32,467 bases of DNA. Origin: an uncultured Flavobacteriaceae bacterium. Lineage in GTDB: Bacteria; Bacteroidota; Bacteroidia; Flavobacteriales; Flavobacteriaceae. Both the position numbers and the translations under genes were made by a program. Shown here in pieces: positions 26,981-32,467 of the stretch. The notes under the pieces are model-generated. The model saw only the letters and a program-made list of their open reading frames with translations. It did not search any database and was not told the origin of the DNA. The stretch is taken from NCBI GenBank assembly GCA_937959395.1, contig CALGLR010000124.1, positions 1 to 32,467 of the forward strand, read 5' to 3'. Within the stretch, counting starts at the first letter, position 1; every line of letters begins with the position of its first letter.

Positions 26981-27026
26981 AAAAAAAAAAAATCACTTAA
27001 ACGTTAAAAAACGCATTTCAACGTTT
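26981..27026. promoter_or_regulatory. A12 tract and paired AACGTT motifs between divergent genes
   Basis: Twelve A (26981-26992) lie 37-48 bp upstream of the T9SS cargo start. Downstream, AAACGTT (26999-27005) and AACGTTT (27020-27026) form an inverted pair; each contains the palindrome AACGTT. They sit before the methyltransferase ATG at 27042. A regulatory role is only suggested by position. Confidence 0.35.
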
Positions 27027-27041
27027 GTTTATTTCTAATGA

Positions 27042-27851
27042 ATGAGTAAAAAAGAAATTTCAAGTACCCAAAATTCTCTAATAAAACAAATCGTCTTACT
27101 AAAAGACAAGTCCCGTGAACGTAAAAAAACCGGATTATTTATTGCTGAAGGCGGACGAGAAATTCAATTAGCTGCTCGTGCTAATTATTCCATTAAAACA
27201 CTTTTATATTATCCTGAATTATTTTCAGTTGAAAAACTAAAAGAAATTACTGATTTACTAAACACTTCAGTAGAACTTATAGAAGTTTCAAAAGACGTGT
27301 ATGAAAAAATCGCCTATCGAGAAACTACTGAAGGTATTATTGCAGTTATCAATTCAAAATCGCATGCCATTAACGAGTTAGTACTAAAATCTAAAACACC
27401 TTTAATATTAGTTGCTGAAGCCCCTGAAAAACCAGGTAATATTGGCGCTATTCTTCGTACTGCAGATGCCGCAAATGTAGATGCTGTAATTATTGCAAAC
27501 CCTAAAACCGATTTGTATAACCCAAATATTATAAGATCCAGTGTAGGCTGCTTATTTACTAATAAAATTGCAACAGGAACTACTGAAACCATTATTTCAT
27601 TTTTAAAAGCACAACATATAAATATATTCGCGGCTACATTACAAGCCTCGAAAAACTACCACGACCAAGATTTTTCAAAACCGACGGCTATTGTTGTTGG
27701 TACCGAAGCAACAGGATTATCGCAAGAATGGAGAGCTGCTTCTACTCAAAATATAATTATTCCGATGCAAGGAAAAATAGATTCTATGAATGTCTCTGTT
27801 GCTGCTGGAATTCTTATTTTTGAAGCCAAACGGCAACGTAATTTCCTTTAA
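27042..27851 (+). CDS. TrmH/SpoU family RNA methyltransferase
   Basis: A 269-residue SPOUT-type enzyme that transfers a methyl group from S-adenosylmethionine to the 2'-OH of ribose in rRNA or tRNA. An N-terminal substrate-binding domain (1-105, KTGLFIAEGGREIQLA) is followed by the knotted catalytic domain with motif 1 EKPGNIGAILRTADAA (N133, R139), motif 2 IVVGTEATGLSQEW (217-230) and motif 3 IPMQGKIDSMNVSVAAG (240-256). The domain order is that of the 23S rRNA group (RlmB/TsnR-like); the target nucleotide cannot be told from sequence. Three bases separate it from the protease gene that follows. Confidence 0.93.
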   Translation: MSKKEISSTQNSLIKQIVLLKDKSRERKKTGLFIAEGGREIQLAARANYSIKTLLYYPELFSVEKLKEITDLLNTSVELIEVSKDVYEKIAYRETTEGIIAVINSKSHAINELVLKSKTPLILVAEAPEKPGNIGAILRTADAANVDAVIIANPKTDLYNPNIIRSSVGCLFTNKIATGTTETIISFLKAQHINIFAATLQASKNYHDQDFSKPTAIVVGTEATGLSQEWRAASTQNIIIPMQGKIDSMNVSVAAGILIFEAKRQRNFL

Positions 27852-27854
27852 ACT

Positions 27855-29087
27855 ATGAGTGCACAAACACTATTCTACATATTAATAGCTATTTTAGTTT
27901 TTAGTTTTTTATTAGATAAAATTCTAGAGCTACTAAATGCAAAACATTACAATGATGAAATACCTGAAGCTTTAAGTGATGTTTATGATAAAACTGAATA
28001 TAAAAAATCGCAGGATTACAAGCGAACAAACTATAAATTTGGAAACTTAACAGCATTGTTTTCTCTGTTATTGACCTTAGGGTTTTTCTTTTTTGATGGG
28101 TTTGCATATGTAGATACATTAGCTCGAAACCTAGTCACTAACGACATCTTGGTCACACTTGTATTTTTTGGTATTATAATGATAGGTAGCGATATTATTA
28201 CCACACCTTTTTCCTATTATAAAACATTTGTTATTGAGGAACAGTTTGGATTTAATAAAACCACAAAAAAAACATTCATACTCGATAAAATAAAAGGTTG
28301 GGCCATGACTATTATTGTTGGAGGCATTATTTTGGGAGCCTTAACCTGGTTTTATCAAAAAACAGGAAACTCATTTTGGTTATATGCGTGGTTATTAATA
28401 AGTCTATTTACCTTGTTTATGAACTTATTTTATAGCCGCCTTATCGTACCTCTTTTTAATAAACAGACACCTCTGGAAGATGGAAACCTTAGAACGGCTA
28501 TTTCAAATTATGCAAAAACTGTTGGCTTTAATTTGGATAAAATTTTTGTTATAGATGGTTCTAAAAGAAGCTCAAAAGCCAATGCCTACTTTTCTGGTTT
28601 TGGTAGTGAGAAACGCGTAACGCTTTATGATACGTTAATTAATGATTTAGAAGAAGAAGAAATAGTCGCAGTTTTAGCACACGAAGTAGGTCATTACAAA
28701 CGAAAGCATATTATTTTTAATTTGGTCGCTTCTATACTTTTAACGGGATTTACCTTATACATTTTATCGTTACTCATATCAAATCCTTTATTATCTGAAG
28801 CTCTAGGTGTTACAATACCTAGTTTTCATATAGGATTGATTGCTTTTGGTATTTTATACAGCCCGTTATCTGAAATCACTAGTTTAATAATGAATTGGTT
28901 TTCTAGAAAATTTGAATACCAAGCTGACGATTATGCAAAAAACACCTTTAAAGCTTCGCCTTTAATTAGTTCGCTTAAAAAACTTTCTAAAAACAGCTTA
29001 AGTAACTTGACACCACATAAAGCGTATGTTTTTATGCATTATTCGCATCCTACACTTTTGGATCGTATTACTAATTTGAAGAAGTGA
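27855..29087 (+). CDS. M48 family (Ste24/CAAX prenyl protease 1-like) membrane protease
   Basis: A 410-residue integral membrane zinc protease with an N-terminal CAAX-protease N domain (1-205, several membrane helices, SDIITTPFSYYKTFVIEEQF near 112-131) and a catalytic M48 domain. The zinc motif HEVGH is at 276-280 in AVLAHEVGHYKRKH, with the third ligand in FEYQADDYA further on. The fold is that of the eukaryotic Ste24 protease, but bacterial members do not process CAAX proteins and are thought to act in membrane protein quality control. Start is 3 bp after the methyltransferase stop. REP-like repeats begin 27 bp after its stop. Confidence 0.94.
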   Translation: MSAQTLFYILIAILVFSFLLDKILELLNAKHYNDEIPEALSDVYDKTEYKKSQDYKRTNYKFGNLTALFSLLLTLGFFFFDGFAYVDTLARNLVTNDILVTLVFFGIIMIGSDIITTPFSYYKTFVIEEQFGFNKTTKKTFILDKIKGWAMTIIVGGIILGALTWFYQKTGNSFWLYAWLLISLFTLFMNLFYSRLIVPLFNKQTPLEDGNLRTAISNYAKTVGFNLDKIFVIDGSKRSSKANAYFSGFGSEKRVTLYDTLINDLEEEEIVAVLAHEVGHYKRKHIIFNLVASILLTGFTLYILSLLISNPLLSEALGVTIPSFHIGLIAFGILYSPLSEITSLIMNWFSRKFEYQADDYAKNTFKASPLISSLKKLSKNSLSNLTPHKAYVFMHYSHPTLLDRITNLKK

Positions 29088-29113
29088 TATTTTGGAGTAT
29101 TTGCTTTTATAGA

Positions 29114-29176
29114 GGTCTTCGACTGCGCTCAGACTGACAGTTCGTTATATTGTCACACTGAGCGCAGTCGAAGTGC
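29114..29176. repeat. REP-like inverted repeat pair B
   Basis: Left arm 29114-29139 and right arm 29151-29176 are near-perfect complements around an 11-nt loop; the shared core CTTCGACTGCGCTCAG is identical in both arms. Four mismatches near the arm ends only. It lies 27 bp downstream of the M48 protease gene and 20 bp downstream of the end of the leftward GIY-YIG gene, so it sits between two 3' ends. Confidence 0.95.
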
Positions 29177-29195
29177 AATTTAGAGAAAATAATAT

Positions 29196-29510
29196 TCATT
29201 TTCCTTCATATTTATAATGAGTCGCATTTCTACATTCAGATAAGATTTTTAGCATTTCAAAATCCCCACTTATTAAAGCACGTTTTTTTGACCTAGTCCA
29301 TCCTTTTATTTTCTTTTCAAAATAAATTGCTTGTAATACATCATTAAATTCTTGATAGAATTCTAACTCTAAAGGTCTTCTTTTAAAAGTATAATTCTTT
29401 CTATTTTTACCATTATTATGTTCCTCAAATCTTCTTTTTATATTGTTTGTTATTCCTGTATAATAGGAATTATCTGAACATTTTAAAATATATACATAAT
29501 AGGAATACAT
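29196..29510 (-). CDS. Small GIY-YIG nuclease (UPF0213/YhbQ type)
   Basis: The 104-residue protein is a single GIY-YIG domain: the strand pair VYILKCSDNSYYTGIT (6-21), the basic helix NNIKRRFEEHNNGKN with the conserved R26/R27 and H31, and E65 in AIYFEKKIKGWTRSKKRALI as the metal ligand. Size matches the stand-alone UPF0213 class, which has no known partner domain. It is flanked by REP-like pairs on both sides (B to its 3' end, C and D on its 5' side), with none of the group I intron or restriction contexts in which GIY-YIG nucleases are often found. Activity is expected from intact motifs. Its possible link to the repeats is described in the findings. Confidence 0.93.
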   Translation of the reverse strand: MYSYYVYILKCSDNSYYTGITNNIKRRFEEHNNGKNRKNYTFKRRPLELEFYQEFNDVLQAIYFEKKIKGWTRSKKRALISGDFEMLKILSECRNATHYKYEGK

Positions 29511-29529
29511 TTGCAGTTTAGTTTTATAA

Positions 29530-29656
29530 GGTCTTCGACTGCGCTCAGACTGACATTTAGGTAATATTATAATTTTTAATCACTACTGTTATTCTTAAAT
29601 TTAATGTCACACTGAGCCTTTCGACTATCGCTCAAGACAGGCTAAAGGCGAAGTGC
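29530..29656. repeat. REP-like inverted repeat pair C, compound right arm
   Basis: The left arm (29530-29555) is identical in sequence to those of pairs B and D. The right arm (29605-29656) begins TGTCACACTGAGC and ends GCGAAGTGC like the right arm of B, but about 26 nt are inserted in the middle, containing CGACTATCGCTCAAGACA, itself a variant of the left arm core. The arms are 49 nt apart. It starts 19 bp beyond the start codon of the GIY-YIG gene. Confidence 0.9.
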
Positions 29657-29689
29657 TAATAAACTAATTAATATGTTTTAGTACAAAAA

Positions 29690-29804
29690 GGTCTTCGACT
29701 GCGCTCAGACTGACAGTTCGTTAAAATATAGTATTTTTAAATATTAAATAAATGTCACACTGAGCCTTTCGACTATCGCTCAAGACAGGCTAAAGTCGAA
29801 GTGC
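29690..29804. repeat. REP-like inverted repeat pair D, compound right arm
   Basis: Left arm 29690-29715, right arm 29753-29804. The right arm has the same inserted segment as pair C with few differences, and both arms of C and D are followed by TAATAAA-like sequence, so C and D are recent duplicates. The first loop bases (GTTCGTTA) are shared with pair B. It ends 8 bp before the stop of the leftward ABC-F gene and could act as its 3' hairpin. Confidence 0.9.
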
Positions 29805-29812
29805 TAATAAAA

Positions 29813-31450
29813 CTATTTACTCAAATCAATTGCCTTTAAACTTTCTATTTTATTACGTTCTAAAAAGGCATCAATCGTTTCGAAATGTTCAATAACGCGT
29901 TTGTCTTTAAACTCAAAAACTTTTTGAGACAAACCTTGAAGAAAATCACGATCGTGAGACACTAATATTAAAGTACCATCGAAAGCTAATAAGGCTTCTT
30001 TAAGCACATCTTTTGATTTTAAATCTAAATGATTTGTAGGCTCATCCAGAATTAGAACATTTACGGGTTCTAAAAGTAACTTCACCATGGCTAAACGTGT
30101 TTTTTCTCCTCCAGATAGGACGCTTACCTTTTTTTCTAAATCATCACCACTAAACATAAAACGACCTAAAACATTTTTAATTTGTGTTCTAATATCGCCT
30201 TGAGCAACTTCATCGACTGTTTGAAAAACGGTAAGTTCTTTATCTAATAAAGCGGCCTGGTTTTGAGCAAAATAGCCCACTTTAGCATTATGTCCTAATC
30301 CACATTCACCATCAAAATCAATCTCTCCCATAATGGCTTTAATCATCGTCGATTTACCTTCTCCATTTCGTCCTACAAAAGATACTTTTTCTCCTCTTGA
30401 AATTGACATGTTTGCGTCTTTAAAGACCACATGATTATCATAAGCCTTAGTTAACCCTTCAACCTTAACGGGATAATCCCCAGAACGCATTGCTGGAGGA
30501 AAACGCAATTTTAAAGCTGAATTATCGATCTCATCGATTTCTACTAGAACTAATTTCTCTAGCATACGTTCTCTTGAAGAGACCTGATTCGTTTTAGAAT
30601 AAGTTCCCTTAAAACGCTCTATAAACGTTTTATTATCTGCTATAAATTTTTGTTGTTCTTGGTACGCCTTTATTTGATGCGCACGCCTGTCTTTTCTTAA
30701 CTCTAAATAATGCGTGTAATTCGCTTTATAATCATAAATACGTCCCATAGTTACTTCTATAGTTCTATTAGTAACAGTATCTATAAAAGCCCTGTCATGA
30801 GAAATAACAACAACAGCTTTTGCTCTATTTAACAGGAAATCTTCCAGCCATACAACAGATTCTATATCAATATGATTAGTAGGCTCATCTAAAAGTATTA
30901 AATCGGGTTTTTGAAGTAGTATTTTAACGAGCTCAATTCGCATACGCCATCCCCCACTAAACTCACTAGTTGCTCTTGTAAAATCATCTCGTTTAAACCC
31001 CAAACCTGCTAATGCTTTTTCTACTTCAGCATCGTAATTTACGTCTTCTAAAGCATAATACTTTTCACCAAGATCTGTTACTTTTTCGATTATGGACATG
31101 TACTCCTTAGATTCGTAGTCCGCTCTCGTTTCTAGTTCTTTATTGAGGTACTCCATTTCATCACGCATTTCAAAAACATGTTTAAATGCTTTGGAAGCTT
31201 CTTCAAAAACGGTACAATCATCTTCTGTTAATAAATGCTGCGGTAAGTATGCTATTACGGTATCTTTTGGCGCTCTTACATGGCCACGAGTTGGATTTTG
31301 TGCACCTGCAATAATTTTCATCATTGTAGATTTTCCAGCACCGTTTTTACCCATTAAGGCAATTTTATCATTCTCATTAATTGTGAATGACACATCACTA
31401 AATAAAACCTGTCCACTAAATTCTACTGCTAAAGCATCTACTGAAATCAT
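29813..31450 (-). CDS. ABC-F family ATPase (translation factor type)
   Basis: A 545-residue soluble protein with two ATP-binding cassettes and no membrane segment, i.e. an ABC-F protein. First cassette: Walker A GKNGAGKST (34-42), signature SGGWRMRIELVKILL, Walker B LILLDEPTNHIDIES. Second: Walker A GRNGEGKST (about 358), LSGGEKTRLAMVKLLLE, LILDEPTNHLDLKS. The interdomain linker (about 235-300, AHQIKAYQEQQKFIADNKTF) is the tRNA-contacting arm. Members bind the ribosomal E site and modulate translation or, in some clades, give antibiotic resistance; size and linker fit the YbiT/Uup-like housekeeping groups, but the clade cannot be named here. A TAGTTTTG -7 element lies at plus-strand 31468-31475. 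Confidence 0.92.
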   Translation of the reverse strand: MISVDALAVEFSGQVLFSDVSFTINENDKIALMGKNGAGKSTMMKIIAGAQNPTRGHVRAPKDTVIAYLPQHLLTEDDCTVFEEASKAFKHVFEMRDEMEYLNKELETRADYESKEYMSIIEKVTDLGEKYYALEDVNYDAEVEKALAGLGFKRDDFTRATSEFSGGWRMRIELVKILLQKPDLILLDEPTNHIDIESVVWLEDFLLNRAKAVVVISHDRAFIDTVTNRTIEVTMGRIYDYKANYTHYLELRKDRRAHQIKAYQEQQKFIADNKTFIERFKGTYSKTNQVSSRERMLEKLVLVEIDEIDNSALKLRFPPAMRSGDYPVKVEGLTKAYDNHVVFKDANMSISRGEKVSFVGRNGEGKSTMIKAIMGEIDFDGECGLGHNAKVGYFAQNQAALLDKELTVFQTVDEVAQGDIRTQIKNVLGRFMFSGDDLEKKVSVLSGGEKTRLAMVKLLLEPVNVLILDEPTNHLDLKSKDVLKEALLAFDGTLILVSHDRDFLQGLSQKVFEFKDKRVIEHFETIDAFLERNKIESLKAIDLSK

Positions 31451-31467
31451 ATTGCAAATTTGAAGTG

Positions 31468-31475
31468 CAAAACTA
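31468..31475 (-). promoter_or_regulatory. -7 element of the ABC-F gene
   Basis: TAGTTTTG on the minus strand matches TAnnTTTG exactly and lies 18 nt upstream of the ATG, so the leader would be about 10 nt. No TTG at the usual -33 distance, so support is partial. Confidence 0.35.
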
Positions 31476-31531
31476 ATAAAAAGGATAATAATATTAATTA
31501 AGATTTCTATAAAGAACTGTACGAAACAAAA

Positions 31532-31732
31532 TTAATCTTTATCATTCAGCTTAAAAAAGTCATTAACAGGCTTGTTAAACACTTTAGATAACTTTAATGC
31601 CAAAACAGTAGAAGGCACATATCTATTAGCTTCAATTGAATTTATGGTTTGCCTAGAAACTCCTATTTTTTTAGCTAAATCGTCTTGAGTTAGACTTAAA
31701 ATCGCACGTTCTACTTTAATTGTATTTTCCAT
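31532..31732 (-). CDS. Xre-family HTH transcriptional regulator
   Basis: A 66-residue protein that is nearly all helix-turn-helix (residues 4-60): ERAILSLTQDDLAKKIGVSR, QTINSIEANRYVPSTVLALK, LSKVFNKPVNDFF. This is the HTH_3 type of the small stand-alone regulators. The start codon overlaps the stop of the membrane protein gene by one base (TAATG), so the two are translationally coupled. Likely a DNA-binding repressor of its own operon; the operator candidate is at 32199-32257. Confidence 0.9.
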   Translation of the reverse strand: MENTIKVERAILSLTQDDLAKKIGVSRQTINSIEANRYVPSTVLALKLSKVFNKPVNDFFKLNDKD

Positions 31733-32181
31733 TATCTATAACGCTTCAATAATTTATAATACATAATCTGAACAATCAACATAAAGAACAACACTTGAAA
31801 ATCGCCTAACTCTACAAAAGACTCTTTATTTTCTTTTCCAATAAGAGAAGCAATACCATAGGTTATATAGGGTTGTACTATCGCATATATTACTGTAAAT
31901 ATAAAAGCAATAACATAAGATTTGTTTTTTAGACTAACCGTTAATTCGTCTACTTCTTTATCTCTTGAAATTGAAATAAAGAGTAAGCCTACTAAAATAC
32001 TTTTTCGAATTAAATCCCTTATAATTTCTGGTTCACCTTCAATATATCCTAATATAATTAGACTCACAAAACCTATAATAACGATAGCAAGACCTATTTT
32101 TTTATAACCATTGGGCAAGTTTATATTCTCATATTTTTTTAATTGTTTTCTCTCGCATTCTAAAATAGTTTTCATTTTCAT
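31732..32181 (-). CDS. Membrane protein coupled to the Xre regulator
   Basis: The frame opens at 32247, but the ATG at plus-strand 32179-32181 follows an AAGAGGT Shine-Dalgarno sequence and lies just downstream of the promoter; the longer start would lie upstream of the transcription start. That gives 149 residues with about four hydrophobic segments (around 27-47, 60-76, 87-112 and 127-144) separated by charged loops. I do not recognise the family, though small Xre regulator plus membrane protein modules with DUF2178-like features are common. It likely communicates an envelope state to the regulator, or is simply its regulatory target. Confidence 0.65.
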   Translation of the reverse strand: MKMKTILECERKQLKKYENINLPNGYKKIGLAIVIIGFVSLIILGYIEGEPEIIRDLIRKSILVGLLFISISRDKEVDELTVSLKNKSYVIAFIFTVIYAIVQPYITYGIASLIGKENKESFVELGDFQVLFFMLIVQIMYYKLLKRYR

Positions 32182-32198
32182 ACCTCTTAAATTTAAAA

Positions 32199-32257
32199 TT
32201 GACAAATATACTTTATAATTAGTAAAATTAACTTTACTATATGACAAATTTACTTTA
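32199..32257 (-). promoter_or_regulatory. Promoter with symmetric operator-like region
   Basis: The -7 element TATATTTG (plus-strand 32203-32210) is exact. Two near-identical 16-nt direct repeats, TGACAAATATACTTTA (32200-32215) and TGACAAATTTACTTTA (32242-32257), start 42 bp apart, four helical turns. Midway between them is a 20-bp palindrome with one mismatch, TAGTAAAATT/AACTTTACTA (32220-32239), covering the -23 to -42 zone relative to a start near 32197. This placement suits a repressor, possibly the Xre protein of the same operon. Confidence 0.6.
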
Positions 32258-32345
32258 CATTTTTGAAATATGCAAATTTTTTATTCAAACGGTATTAAGC
32301 TTAGTGTCTATTTACGAGTTACTTACAAACCTATCATATAACTAA

Positions 32346-32467
32346 CTAAGCCACATTATTATAATTAGCAAGTAATATTTCTGTTTTTTCTTTTAATTTT
32401 TCAAGTTGTATTAATCTATTCCTTAAATATTCTTCTTTGTTTTTGGTAATATATTCAGGGTTAAAAT
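32346..32467 (-). CDS. C-terminal end of a gene cut by the right edge
   Basis: A minus-strand frame enters from the right edge and stops at TAG (plus-strand 32346-32348), encoding a 39-residue C-terminal piece (FNPEYITKNKEEYLRNRLIQ, LEKLKEKTEILLANYNNVA). It is helical and charged, of coiled-coil character. The amino-acid composition and length of open frame suggest a true gene end but too little is present to name a family. Confidence 0.45.
   Translation of the reverse strand, partial: FNPEYITKNKEEYLRNRLIQLEKLKEKTEILLANYNNVA

Noticed and set aside
29196-29510. Homing endonuclease or group I intron
   Set aside because: There is no interrupted host gene or intron-like structure; the protein is the stand-alone UPF0213 type.
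29114-29804. CRISPR array
   Set aside because: The repeats are inverted pairs with variable spacing around a gene, the intervening sequences are not uniform spacers, and there are no cas genes.
29813-31450. Antibiotic resistance ABC transporter
   Set aside because: There are no membrane segments; the pair of cassettes with a tRNA-contacting linker is the ABC-F type, and clade membership for resistance cannot be shown here.
1-32467. tRNA, rRNA or tmRNA genes
   Set aside because: I scanned for T-loop and acceptor patterns and for rRNA-like GC-rich stretches and saw none.

Overview
The window is AT-rich and densely coded. It looks like chromosomal DNA of a marine-type member of the Flavobacteriaceae (Bacteroidota). 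Supporting signs are family-typical genes (Porin_10 beside RNase HII, DUF1573, DUF4136, DUF5522, DUF6503), many lipoproteins with short Bacteroidota lipoboxes, a type IX secretion (T9SS) cargo protein with a C-terminal sorting domain, and promoters of the Bacteroidota kind (TTG, about 19 nt, TAnnTTTG). I see no rRNA, tRNA, prophage, insertion sequence or CRISPR array. Genus cannot be fixed from this sequence alone.

Layout. 1-392: a leftward promoter and leader for a gene beyond the left edge. 393-6331: a porin, divergent from rnhB, which is coupled to a large lipoprotein gene, then a secreted TapB-like protein. 6504-9267: an NdpA-type nucleoid protein (+), facing a leftward group of YqaE/Pmp3 membrane peptide, lipoprotein and lipB. 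9366-13094: a membrane-anchored LuxR-type regulator, a DUF1573 protein, a REP-like hairpin, and lysS. 13255-14929: a two-gene unit between strong terminators, resembling a MORN-GldN fusion plus a lipoprotein carrying GldM-like periplasmic domains. 15063-18386: a YiaA-like protein, a helical-repeat cytosolic protein and two paralogous small secreted proteins. 18410-21859: a leftward cluster of a small HExxH membrane protein, a D-cysteine desulfhydrase/ACC deaminase homologue, a LysM glucosaminidase and hemL. 21940-26944: DUF5522, DUF4136 and DUF6503 proteins and a 1040-residue T9SS cargo with seven calcium-type repeats. 27042-29087: a TrmH-family rRNA methyltransferase followed at once by an M48 protease. 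29114-29804: a small GIY-YIG nuclease gene enclosed by three REP-like inverted repeat pairs. 29813-32467: an ABC-F ATPase, an HTH regulator coupled to a membrane protein with a symmetric operator-like region, and the C-terminal end of one more gene.

The two places most likely to hold something undescribed are the GldN/GldM-like pair at 13255-14929, which could be a stand-alone T9SS accessory module, and the GIY-YIG gene nested in palindromic repeats at 29114-29804, which has the architecture of REPIN/RAYT systems but with a different nuclease. The rest is mostly housekeeping and envelope genes in an ordinary flavobacterial arrangement.
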